Shown: positions 23,286-31,308 of the stretch, one piece after another
Layout of the letters: every line of letters begins with the position of its first letter
Position numbering within the stretch: the first letter of the stretch is position 1
NCBI GenBank assembly: GCA_041554195.1
Contig: JBFFMJ010000018.1
Location: forward strand, 1 to 36,870
Source of the DNA: JAPHSX01 sp041554195
GTDB lineage: Bacteria > Pseudomonadota > Gammaproteobacteria > Thiohalomonadales > Thiohalomonadaceae
Direction of reading: 5' to 3'
Length of the DNA stretch: 36,870 nucleotides
The notes under the pieces: generated by a model
Databases searched by the model: none
The model's input: only the letters and a program-made list of their open reading frames with translations
Told to the model about the DNA's origin: nothing
Translations under genes and position numbers: made by a program

Positions 23286-23346
23286 TGCACTTCCCCTTTT
23301 TTATTCTGTAATTTGTGAATAAAGAATGCCGTCATCGACGGCAATG

Positions 23347-24315
23347 TTAAAACTTAACCAGCGCGGAGCCCCAGGTGAAACCGCCACCGAAGGCCTCCAG
23401 CAGCAGGGTATCACCACGCTGGATACGGCCATCGCGCACCGCAGTATCGAGTGCCAAAGGTACCGAGGCCCCCGAGGTGTTGCCATGTTCGGCGACAGTC
23501 ATCACCACATGGTCCATCTTCATCTTCAGCTTCTTGGCGGTCGCCCCGATAATACGGGTATTGGCCTGATGCGGCACCAGCCAGTCCACATCACTCTTCT
23601 CCAGGCCATTGGCCTCCAGGGTCTCATCAACAATACGCCCCAGGGTGTTGACCGCCATCTTGAACACCTCGTTACCCTTCATCTCGACAAAGGGGTGGTG
23701 TTCGCGAATCTCAGGTGAATTATTGGAAACCCCGGCCTGCACTTCCAGCAGATCTTTGTATTGGCCATCGGCGTGCAGGTGGGTGGAGAGGATCCCCGGC
23801 TCTTCGGAGGCCTGAAGCACTACGGCACCGGCCCCGTCACCAAATAACACACAGGTGGTGCGGTCGCTCCAGTCAACGATGCGCGACATGGTCTCGGCAC
23901 CGATCACCAGTGCCGTCTTATGCGTGCCGCTTTTAATAAATTTATCAGCCACGCCAAGGGCGTAGACAAAGCCGGTGCAGACCGCCTGCACATCAAAGGC
24001 GGTCGCACCGTGATTACCAAGACGCCCCTGCAACAGGCAGGCGGTGCTGGGAAAGACCTGATCCGGGGTGGTGGTGCCGACGATGATCAGATCGAGGTCA
24101 TCGGCGCTGACACCTGCCGCCTCCATCGCGTGTTGCGCGGCGCGCTCGGCCAGGTCGACGGTATTCTCCCCTTTAGCCGCGATATGGCGCTGTTTGATAC
24201 CGGTACGGGTGACGATCCACTCATCGGTGGTATCGACAATCTTCTCCATATCGGCATTGGTCAGAACCTTCTCCGGCAGATAGCTGCCGGTACCGCTGAT
24301 GCGTGAATAGATCAA
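23347..24315 (-). CDS. fabH: 3-oxoacyl-ACP synthase III
   Basis: Starts fatty-acid synthesis by condensing acetyl-CoA with malonyl-ACP. Catalytic Cys113 in AVCTGFVYAL, His in WLVPHQANTRI, Asn in AEHGNTSGAS. Length 322 aa. The start codon is TTG, overlapping the plsX stop (TTGA), with AGAGG at good spacing, so it is translationally coupled to plsX. Confidence 0.97.
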   Translation of the reverse strand: MIYSRISGTGSYLPEKVLTNADMEKIVDTTDEWIVTRTGIKQRHIAAKGENTVDLAERAAQHAMEAAGVSADDLDLIIVGTTTPDQVFPSTACLLQGRLGNHGATAFDVQAVCTGFVYALGVADKFIKSGTHKTALVIGAETMSRIVDWSDRTTCVLFGDGAGAVVLQASEEPGILSTHLHADGQYKDLLEVQAGVSNNSPEIREHHPFVEMKGNEVFKMAVNTLGRIVDETLEANGLEKSDVDWLVPHQANTRIIGATAKKLKMKMDHVVMTVAEHGNTSGASVPLALDTAVRDGRIQRGDTLLLEAFGGGFTWGSALVKF

Positions 24316-25337
24316 ACCGCTTGCCTCTCTTCTAATAGTTTTCCCAGCTCTTCGCTAATCATCTCCGGGACATTCTTCTCCACCTCCAGCACCGCCTCTT
24401 TAATTGCGTTACTAAATGAGAAGATGTCGGCGCTGCCGTGACTTTTTATCACAATTCCACGCAGTCCGACCAGTGTTGCGCCGTTATAGACCCGTGGGTC
24501 AATACGCGCCTTAAAGGCGTTGAGCACCGGCATCGCCACCAGCGCCGCCAGCTTGGTGAAGAGGTTACGCTTGAATTCCTGCTTCATGTAGTGACTGACC
24601 ATCTTGGCAAGCCCCTCACTGGTTTTCAGTGCCACATTACCGACAAAGCCATCGGCCACCACCACATCCACGGTGCCCTTATAGATATCATCGCCCTCAA
24701 CAAAACCGACGTAATTCAGACCGCTCCCAGCCAGTAACATTGCCGCCTGTTTCACCTGCTCGTTACCCTTCATCTCCTCTTCACCGATATTCAGCAGCCC
24801 CACCGTGGGCCGCTCGATATTATCGACGGCACTGGTGAGCACCGAGCCCATCAGGGCGAACTGGTAGAGCACCTCGGCGGGGGAATCGACATTGGCACCG
24901 AGATCCAGCATGTGGGTGTGGCCGCCGATGGTCGGCAAGGTAGAGATAATGGCAGGACGGTCGATACCGTTAAGGGTCTTTAGCACAAAACGGGCGGTCG
25001 CCATCAGGGCCCCGGTATTACCGGCACTGATGCAGGCCTGTGCCTCTCCGGCCTGTACCAGATTGAGGGCAACACGCATTGAGGAGTCTTTTTTGCCGCG
25101 TAGCGCCTGCGAGGGCTTCTCATCCATGCCGACCACCTGTGAGGCGTGATGCAGGCTTAAACGATCACTCACCGCTGAGCCATTCGTCGCCAGCTCATCG
25201 GCCAGCTGCTGCTCATCACCGACCAGGATCAGCGTCAGCCCCTTGTGTTTTTTCAGCGCGCTAATCGCGGCCGGTACAGTCACAACGGGGCCATGGTCAC
25301 CGCCCATGGCGTCAATGGCGATTACGGTTTGTGTCAT
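24312..25337 (-). CDS. plsX: Phosphate acyltransferase PlsX
   Basis: Peripheral membrane enzyme that makes acyl-phosphate from acyl-ACP, the first step of the PlsX-PlsY route to phosphatidic acid. Begins IAIDAMGGDHGP and has the conserved ISAGNTGALMA and DGFVGNVALKTSEGLA segments. Length 341 aa is normal. It follows rpmF with a structured 83-bp gap, in the conserved yceD-rpmF-plsX order. Confidence 0.97.
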   Translation of the reverse strand: MTQTVIAIDAMGGDHGPVVTVPAAISALKKHKGLTLILVGDEQQLADELATNGSAVSDRLSLHHASQVVGMDEKPSQALRGKKDSSMRVALNLVQAGEAQACISAGNTGALMATARFVLKTLNGIDRPAIISTLPTIGGHTHMLDLGANVDSPAEVLYQFALMGSVLTSAVDNIERPTVGLLNIGEEEMKGNEQVKQAAMLLAGSGLNYVGFVEGDDIYKGTVDVVVADGFVGNVALKTSEGLAKMVSHYMKQEFKRNLFTKLAALVAMPVLNAFKARIDPRVYNGATLVGLRGIVIKSHGSADIFSFSNAIKEAVLEVEKNVPEMISEELGKLLEERQAV

Positions 25338-25357
25338 ACGTGTTCCTTAAACGTAAC

Positions 25358-25390
25358 ACCGGCCCGAGATCCACAGGATCACGAGCCGGT
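25358..25390 (-). other. Hairpin between rpmF and plsX
   Basis: A 15-position stem with one mismatch and one G-U pair (25358-25372/25376-25390). No T-run follows on the minus strand, so it is probably an mRNA stability or processing element separating abundant rpmF mRNA from the fab genes. Confidence 0.55.
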
Positions 25391-25420
25391 ATTAAAAGCT
25401 CTCAAGCTAGTAGCAAAGGC

Positions 25421-25600
25421 TTATTCGCCCTTGGCGTTTACCACCTTGCGGCCACGGTAGTAACCATCGGCGCTCACGTGATGGCGCAGGTGGGCCTCAC
25501 CGGTGGTCGGCTCGACAGAGACCGCTTCCGCAGTCAGCGAATCGTGTGAACGACGCATGCCGCGACGTGAAGGGGACTTTTTGTTCTGCTGTACAGCCAT
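25421..25600 (-). CDS. rpmF: Large ribosomal subunit protein bL32
   Basis: A 59-residue basic ribosomal protein beginning MAVQQNKKSPSRRGMRRSHD and ending KVVNAKGE, a standard bL32 sequence of the zinc-free type (no Cys-x2-Cys pairs). It lies 13 bp after yceD and is read from the yceD promoter. Confidence 0.98.
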   Translation of the reverse strand: MAVQQNKKSPSRRGMRRSHDSLTAEAVSVEPTTGEAHLRHHVSADGYYRGRKVVNAKGE

Positions 25601-25613
25601 TACTAAAACCTCG

Positions 25614-26153
25614 TCAGGTGTTACCGTTACTTTTTAACGCAGCCAGGGCAGCAAAGGGGTTGGCCTTGCTGCTCTCGCCACTATCATCATCGTTGTGCTG
25701 CGCCGCAGCCGCTGCCTGCTGATTAACGTCGATACACTCCTCCTCGTGCAGTGCCACGATGGGCAAGGCGAGCAACAGTTCATCTTCGATCACATCCCGC
25801 AGGAAGAGTTCATCACTCTCCACCAGCAGTGGCTCATAATGGGAGGGCAGCTGCTCGGCCTTTTCGATAGTACGAACCAGCCCCAGGGCAAAGCTCGCAT
25901 CGATAGGGGCTTTCATTGCCTGCAGACAGCGCTGACACTCCAGTGTCACCTCGGTCTGCAACCGTCCCTTCATGTAACGAATACCTTCGGCATCGATACC
26001 AAATTCAAGGGATACGGCCACCTTGCCACTGCGGTCAAGCAGTGAGTCGTGCATACGGTCCAACTCCGCAATGGAGTACTCCCCATCAAACAGGCGGCCT
26101 GCTTCAGCCATCCGAAAGGAGTCGATATGAACCGGTAAGCGCTCGTCAAACAT
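25614..26153 (-). CDS. yceD: YceD/DUF177 family protein (23S rRNA accumulation protein)
   Basis: A 179-residue protein of the DUF177 family, linked in plants and bacteria to 23S rRNA processing or accumulation; it is almost always upstream of rpmF. The signature TLECQRCL (two Cys) and the later acidic LPIVALHEEEC are present. The start MFDERLPVHIDS aligns with the usual beginning of the family, so the ATG ending at 26153 is probably right, although a promoter ends only 9 bases upstream and no ribosome binding site fits. Confidence 0.94.
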   Translation of the reverse strand: MFDERLPVHIDSFRMAEAGRLFDGEYSIAELDRMHDSLLDRSGKVAVSLEFGIDAEGIRYMKGRLQTEVTLECQRCLQAMKAPIDASFALGLVRTIEKAEQLPSHYEPLLVESDELFLRDVIEDELLLALPIVALHEEECIDVNQQAAAAAQHNDDDSGESSKANPFAALAALKSNGNT

Positions 26154-26162
26154 AAGCGCGCA

Positions 26163-26191
26163 ATAATACGCCCACAGTTAGCGGCTGTCAA
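26163..26191 (-). promoter_or_regulatory. Near-consensus promoter of yceD-rpmF
   Basis: Minus strand: -35 TTGACA (26186-26191, perfect), 17-bp spacer, -10 TATTAT (26163-26168, 5 of 6), and an A/T-rich stretch directly upstream resembling an UP element. The predicted transcription start is at about 26156-26157, only 3-4 nt before the yceD ATG, so the mRNA would be nearly leaderless. Confidence 0.75.
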
Positions 26192-26268
26192 AATAAAAAA
26201 GTCAATAAAATCGGGCTGTTCCAGCCGATTATTCCCCCTCATCCCCGTCCCGATTAAAAGCCATCAAC

Positions 26269-26297
26269 TTGACACGCGATGTCCCCTCTCGTAGTAG
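26269..26297 (+). promoter_or_regulatory. Possible promoter of the pyruvate carboxylase genes
   Basis: Plus strand: perfect -35 TTGACA (26269-26274), 17-bp spacer, weak -10 TAGTAG (26292-26297, 3 of 6). The weak -10 suggests an activator or low basal use. A bulged hairpin lies upstream at about 26208-26230. Confidence 0.4.
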
Positions 26298-26349
26298 TAG
26301 AGTGAGTGTCTAAAGCGGACCACCTCCAATCCGCACCCAAGAGGACAAG

Positions 26350-27786
26350 ATGCCAACAATCAACCGACTGCTTGTTGCCAACCGCGGTGAGATCGCCATT
26401 CGTCTCATTCGCGCCTGCCGCGAGGTGGGGATCCGTAGCGTCGCCATCTATAGCGAGGCGGATCGCGCCGCGCTGCATGTAAAGATGGCCGATGAGGCGT
26501 ACTGCCTGGGCACCGAGCCGCTACAGGGCTATCTGGATGCGAAGGGGCTGGTACAACTGGCGCAGCAGACCGGATGCGAGGCGCTTCATCCCGGTTACGG
26601 CTTTCTATCGGAAAATCCGCTACTGGCAGAAGAGTGTGAAAAACAGGGTATTCGCTATGTCGGTCCCCCCTCCTCGGTGATCCGCCACCTGGGAGACAAG
26701 CTGGCGGCACGGCGCAGTGCCATTGAGGCGGGAGTACCGGTCACCCCGGGCTCGGATGGCAATCTGGCCAATATCGACGAAGCCATTCACTGCGCCCGCC
26801 AAATAGGTTTCCCGGTAATGCTCAAGGCGACCGGCGGTGGCGGTGGGCGCGGCATCCGTCGCTGTGATGATGAGGAGGCACTGCAACACAACTTTCAGCG
26901 CGTCGCCACCGAGGCGGACAAGGCCTTCGGTCACAGCGGCATCTTTATGGAGAAATATATCGAGCGGGCACGCCATATCGAGGTGCAGATCCTCGCCGAT
27001 CACCACGGCAACACGGTTCACCTGCTGGAGCGTGACTGTTCAATTCAACGCCGCCACCAGAAGCTGATTGAGATCGCCCCCTCGCCGCAGATAAGCCCAT
27101 CGCAACGCCAGCAGCTCTGCGACTGGGCCGTCAAACTTACCCAGGCCGTTGGCTACAGAAACGCCGCCACAGTGGAGTTTCTGATCGATGACAACGAGGC
27201 CATCAGTTTTATGGAGGTGAACACCCGGCTACAGGTGGAACACCCGATCACCGAGGCGGTGACCGGTATCGACATCGTGCAACAGCAACTGCGGATCGCC
27301 GCCGGTGAGCCACTGTCGATCAAGCAGGACGAGATCAGCGCCCGCGGCTACGCCATGGAGCTGCGCATCAACGCCGAAGACCCGAAACACGACTTTAGCC
27401 CGCAGTTCGGCAGCCAACTCGGTCATGTTCATCACTACAGCCCGCCCGGCGGGCCGGGGGTTCGTATCGACAGTGCCTTATATAGCGGCTACACCATCCC
27501 CCCCTGGTACGACTCACTTTGTGCCAAACTCATCGTCAATGCCAGCGACTGGCCGGGACTGCTCGCTCGTGCACAACGGGCACTGGGAGAGCTGCGTATT
27601 GGCGGGATCAAGACCACCATCCCCTACTACCGCGCGGTGCTTGGGGAGGCCGAATTTGCAAGCGCACACTTCGATACCGGCTACGTCGATATGCACCCCG
27701 AACTTATCGAATATAAAGAGAAAGAACAAAACAGCCACAAGGTCGCCGCCATCGCCGCCGCCCTCACTGCCGCCGGGCTGGTTTAA
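26350..27786 (+). CDS. pycA: Biotin carboxylase subunit of two-subunit pyruvate carboxylase
   Basis: ATP-grasp biotin carboxylase that puts CO2 on the biotin of its partner. N-terminal LLVANRGEIAIRLIRACRE, ATP loop GGGGGRG (162-168) with Lys159, and the catalytic region EVNTRLQVEHPITEAVTG. Length 478 aa. Acetyl-CoA carboxylase AccC has the same fold, but the next gene encodes the carboxyltransferase plus biotin domain of pyruvate carboxylase, which fixes the role. The protein is probably cytoplasmic and replenishes oxaloacetate. The pair lies between yceD and maf, an insertion relative to E. coli. Confidence 0.92.
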   Translation: MPTINRLLVANRGEIAIRLIRACREVGIRSVAIYSEADRAALHVKMADEAYCLGTEPLQGYLDAKGLVQLAQQTGCEALHPGYGFLSENPLLAEECEKQGIRYVGPPSSVIRHLGDKLAARRSAIEAGVPVTPGSDGNLANIDEAIHCARQIGFPVMLKATGGGGGRGIRRCDDEEALQHNFQRVATEADKAFGHSGIFMEKYIERARHIEVQILADHHGNTVHLLERDCSIQRRHQKLIEIAPSPQISPSQRQQLCDWAVKLTQAVGYRNAATVEFLIDDNEAISFMEVNTRLQVEHPITEAVTGIDIVQQQLRIAAGEPLSIKQDEISARGYAMELRINAEDPKHDFSPQFGSQLGHVHHYSPPGGPGVRIDSALYSGYTIPPWYDSLCAKLIVNASDWPGLLARAQRALGELRIGGIKTTIPYYRAVLGEAEFASAHFDTGYVDMHPELIEYKEKEQNSHKVAAIAAALTAAGLV

Positions 27787-27800
27787 GGAGTCAATTGAGA

Positions 27801-29612
27801 ATGACCGATCCCCAACGGGTAAAAATCACCGATACCGTATTACGCGATGCCCACCAGTCACTGCTGGCAACCCGCATGCGTACCGAAGATATGCTGCCCA
27901 TCTGCTCGCGCCTCGATCAGATCGGCTTCTGGTCGCTGGAGGTATGGGGCGGGGCCACCTTCGACGCCTGCCTGCGTTTTCTTGGCGAAGACCCGTGGCA
28001 GCGATTACGCGATCTGCGCAAGGCCCTGCCCAACACACGTCTACAGATGCTGCTGCGCGGGCAGAATCTGGTCGGTTACCGCCACTATGCCGATGATGTG
28101 GTGAAAAGTTTTGTCGCTAAAGCGGCAGAAAATGGCATTGATGTCTTTCGCATCTTCGATGCCCTTAACGATAACCGTAACCTGCGTGTCGCCATTGAGG
28201 CGGTAAAAGAGAGTGGACGTCACGCCCAGGGGGCGATCTGTTACACCACCAGCCCGGTGCATGATATCCCGCGCTTCGTCACCCAGGCGCAGGAGCTGGA
28301 GGCGATGGGCTGCGACAGCCTCTGTATCAAGGATATGGCCGGACTGCTCACCCCACAGGCCACCGCCTACCTGGTTAGCGCACTGAAACAGGCTGTCGCC
28401 ATCCCGCTACACCTGCACAGCCACTCCACCTCGGGGCTGGCCTCGATGTGCCAGTTAAAGGCGATTGAGAACGGTTGCCTGCACATCGACACGGCCATCT
28501 CCGCGCTGGCGGGAGGCACCAGCCACCCCCCTACCGAAAGTATGGTGGCAGCCCTACGTGACACCCCCTTCGATAGCGGGCTAAACCTGGAGGCACTACA
28601 GGAGATCGGCTTCTATTTTCGCGAGGTACGCCAGAAGTACCAACGCTTCGAGAGCAGCTACACTGGCGTTGATACCCGCGTACAGCTCAATCAGGTGCCG
28701 GGTGGCATGATCTCCAACCTTGCCAACCAGCTACGAGAACAGGGTGCACTAACCCGGATGAGTGAGGTTCTGGCCGAGATCCCCCGGGTACGTGCCGACC
28801 TCGGATATCCGCCGCTGGTCACCCCCAGCTCACAGATCGTCGGCACCCAGGCGGTACTCAACGTGTTGGCAGGCGCACGCTATGAAAACACCACCCGCGA
28901 GGTCAAGGCCTACCTGGGCGGACATTATGGCAAGGCCCCGGGAGAGGTCAACGCGGCCCTGCGCCAGCAGGTCCTGATGGATGAACCTGTTATAACGAAC
29001 CGTCCTGCCGACCAGTTAGGCCCCGAAATGCCGCAGGCCGAAGAGCTCGCACAGGGAATCGCAAAGTGCGAGGAAGATCAATTGATTGTCGCCCTGTTCA
29101 ATGAGCTTGGTCTCGACTTTCTCAAACAACGCGAGGTGGGTACGCTACAGGCGGAGGCACTTGAAGAGGCCGCGGGACAGGACAGCCTCACGAAAAATAT
29201 CGGCAAGGAATTTACCCTCGAACTGCAAGATGACTTGCAAGGTGAGCGCTACCGCATCAAAATCACCGGCGGTGAAACTCAGGCCGATGCACGACGCATC
29301 ACGCTTGAGGTTAATGGCGAACCGCAGGAGGTTCTGCTCAGCGATGGCAACACCCTCGCCAGCGCGGCCCCCGGCAACCGCCCCGCCCCACAAGGGCCGG
29401 GAGATATCACCACCACCATGCCCGGCCTGATCGCCGAGGTCATGGTAAAAGAGAGTACTAAAGTGGAAAAAGGAGAGCCACTGTTTGTCATTGAGGCGAT
29501 GAAGATGCAGAGCGAGATCGTCTCCCCCGTATCGGGCATCGTCGACAAAATTTATATCCGCAAGGATGACCACGTGGAACCGGGCGAAACATTGATCGCC
29601 ATTAAACAATAA
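27801..29612 (+). CDS. pycB: Pyruvate carboxylase subunit B / OadA-type carboxyltransferase with biotin domain
   Basis: Transfers carboxyl from biotin to pyruvate to give oxaloacetate. N-terminal TIM-barrel carboxyltransferase with TDTVLRDAHQSLLATRMR and the metal-binding HLHSHSTSG; conserved PyC/OadA domain (about 300-470); Ala/Pro linker; C-terminal biotinyl domain with Lys568 in EAMKMQSE. Oxaloacetate decarboxylase alpha subunits share this structure, but no OadB or OadG membrane subunit lies nearby and a biotin carboxylase does, so a soluble pyruvate carboxylase fits better. I start at the ATG at 27801 (AAGGAG 10 bases upstream); a TTG at 27795 is possible. Confidence 0.92.
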   Translation: MTDPQRVKITDTVLRDAHQSLLATRMRTEDMLPICSRLDQIGFWSLEVWGGATFDACLRFLGEDPWQRLRDLRKALPNTRLQMLLRGQNLVGYRHYADDVVKSFVAKAAENGIDVFRIFDALNDNRNLRVAIEAVKESGRHAQGAICYTTSPVHDIPRFVTQAQELEAMGCDSLCIKDMAGLLTPQATAYLVSALKQAVAIPLHLHSHSTSGLASMCQLKAIENGCLHIDTAISALAGGTSHPPTESMVAALRDTPFDSGLNLEALQEIGFYFREVRQKYQRFESSYTGVDTRVQLNQVPGGMISNLANQLREQGALTRMSEVLAEIPRVRADLGYPPLVTPSSQIVGTQAVLNVLAGARYENTTREVKAYLGGHYGKAPGEVNAALRQQVLMDEPVITNRPADQLGPEMPQAEELAQGIAKCEEDQLIVALFNELGLDFLKQREVGTLQAEALEEAAGQDSLTKNIGKEFTLELQDDLQGERYRIKITGGETQADARRITLEVNGEPQEVLLSDGNTLASAAPGNRPAPQGPGDITTTMPGLIAEVMVKESTKVEKGEPLFVIEAMKMQSEIVSPVSGIVDKIYIRKDDHVEPGETLIAIKQ

Positions 29613-29635
29613 CTAGATTTCAGGTAAGACTTTCG

Positions 29636-30214
29636 ATGCAACAACTGGTACTTGGCTCCACCTCCCCCTTCCGTCGTCAACTGCTGGAAAAGCTCGGCCT
29701 TCCCTTCGACACCGCCTCTCCCGAAACAGACGAAACGCCCTTACAAGGAGAAACACCAGAGCAGCTGGTGGCACGCCTCGCCGAGGCCAAGGCACGAGCC
29801 GTCTCCAGTCAGTATCCCGAGGCGCTTATCATCGGCTCTGATCAGGTGGCGGTTAATGGTGGTGAGATTCTCGGCAAGCCGCATACCCACGACAAGGCAA
29901 TGGAGCAGCTGCGCAACGCCTCCGGCAAACAGGTACGCTTTCTCACCGGACTCTGCCTCTACAACGCCGCCACCGATCATGCGCAGGTAGAGGTGGTGCC
30001 ATTTGATGTCATATTCCGCGACCTCAGTGACGAGATGATCGACAACTACCTGAAGGCCGAAACACCCTATAATTGCGCCGGCAGTTTTAAATCCGAAGCC
30101 ATGGGGGTCGCATTATTTGATCGGCTGGAAGGGGAAGACCCCAACACCCTCATCGGCCTGCCACTGATTAGGCTGGTACGCATGTTGGAAGCGGAAAATA
30201 TCCGGGTGATTTAA
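29636..30214 (+). CDS. Maf/YceF-type nucleotide pyrophosphatase
   Basis: A 192-residue Maf-family house-cleaning NTP pyrophosphatase; the YceF branch prefers 7-methyl-GTP, and this gene's position by yceD and rluC supports that branch. Conserved GSTSPFRRQLL, ETDE, the acidic GSDQVAV and KPHTHDKAMEQL segments are all seen. It lies 24 bp after the biotin-domain gene in the same direction and may be cotranscribed. Its last 102 bp are overlapped by the convergent lipase gene. Confidence 0.92.
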   Translation: MQQLVLGSTSPFRRQLLEKLGLPFDTASPETDETPLQGETPEQLVARLAEAKARAVSSQYPEALIIGSDQVAVNGGEILGKPHTHDKAMEQLRNASGKQVRFLTGLCLYNAATDHAQVEVVPFDVIFRDLSDEMIDNYLKAETPYNCAGSFKSEAMGVALFDRLEGEDPNTLIGLPLIRLVRMLEAENIRVI

Positions 30215-31186
30215 TAACAGAATAGTAATGACCTTCGCATTAACCAAAACTGTCCAACTCATCCTCATTGCCCAGAAAACGCAAAAATAGGCACCGTAGG
30301 TGATGTGTTCGCCCGAATCCAGTTTACGGTCAATTCCCCATGAGCTTAAAAGAAAATCCGAGAGTAAACTATCTTCATAAAGCCGCCACTCGGCACTCCC
30401 CTTATCGTCCTGATAATCCATGGCAGGAATGATCAGCACGCGTTTACCCTGATGACGATAGCGATGAAACAGCGTGGCCAGAGGCAACATCCAGATGGCA
30501 TCTAACTTATTCACCACCGTGAGTACATTGAGGTGTGAATAGTCATCATCGGTCAGCATCGGACCTGCGAAATTGTAGATCTGCCTAAGCGCATAACCAC
30601 GGCTATCCAAATACCAGCCCACGGCCACACTACTCACCCCACCCAACGAGCCACCGGCAACCGTTATTTGATAATCACGGTTAACTAACAGTGGCTCAAG
30701 CTTCTCCATCAGTGACAGCGCCACATCCCGATAACCCCGGTGAATCGTGGCATTGAGCTCACTATCCCAAACAAATTCCGGGGTGAAATTATCGATCCAG
30801 TTCTGCTCGTTCTCTGAGCCCCTGATAGCTACATGATACTGTTTGTTCTGATCATCCCGGATCAGGGTAAACCTCACATCCCGCGCCTCATCCACAGTGT
30901 AGCCATCGTAGCCAGGATAGGTCTGTTCCAGAATGGTCGCATCATCCATGTTAAAGATTAACAGCGCCTGTCTGGCGGCAAACTCAAACGCGCTCTTCTG
31001 CTCGTCATCTGGTGCATAGGACACCGAGGCCATTTGATGCCACTTCTCCCTGAGTGATGAGGGCACAAACCTGAAGGGGCGAAAGACAAACCCCCGCCAA
31101 TAGAGCATGGTGACGGAAAAGAATGAAAGAAAAAATGAGAACTTCGATTTATCCCAAATCGCCTTAAGTACCACTTTATAATCCAT
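30113..31186 (-). CDS. Class 3 lipase-like alpha/beta hydrolase
   Basis: A 357-residue protein with an N-terminal hydrophobic segment (about 15-35) and a lipase_3-type hydrolase. The nucleophile is Ser180 in AGGSLGG (a G-x-S-x-G variant), preceded by the conserved HRGYRD; a later Asp in VVNKLDAIWMLP and His in SGEHITYG could complete the triad. I start at the ATG ending at 31186, with AGGAGG 6 bases upstream; a TTG would add two residues. Unusually, the last 34 codons lie antisense to the end of maf. Substrate unknown; probably membrane-associated phospholipid or ester hydrolase. No homologue is expected here in the E. coli layout. Confidence 0.75.
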   Translation of the reverse strand: MDYKVVLKAIWDKSKFSFFLSFFSVTMLYWRGFVFRPFRFVPSSLREKWHQMASVSYAPDDEQKSAFEFAARQALLIFNMDDATILEQTYPGYDGYTVDEARDVRFTLIRDDQNKQYHVAIRGSENEQNWIDNFTPEFVWDSELNATIHRGYRDVALSLMEKLEPLLVNRDYQITVAGGSLGGVSSVAVGWYLDSRGYALRQIYNFAGPMLTDDDYSHLNVLTVVNKLDAIWMLPLATLFHRYRHQGKRVLIIPAMDYQDDKGSAEWRLYEDSLLSDFLLSSWGIDRKLDSGEHITYGAYFCVFWAMRMSWTVLVNAKVITILLLNHPDIFRFQHAYQPNQWQADEGVGVFPFQPIK

Positions 31187-31308
31187 GTCCAACCTCCTGT
31201 TAACAGACTTTTATTCAGTAATCCTTTTGCCGAGTAAACATTAACGATTACCCTGTTGGCCGTGTTAGCCGATACCATGACGGCATCGACACCACTAGCG
31301 AAGCGTAA

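Noticed and set aside
27801..29612. Sodium-pumping oxaloacetate decarboxylase alpha subunit
   Set aside because: No OadB or OadG gene is adjacent and a biotin carboxylase gene directly precedes it.
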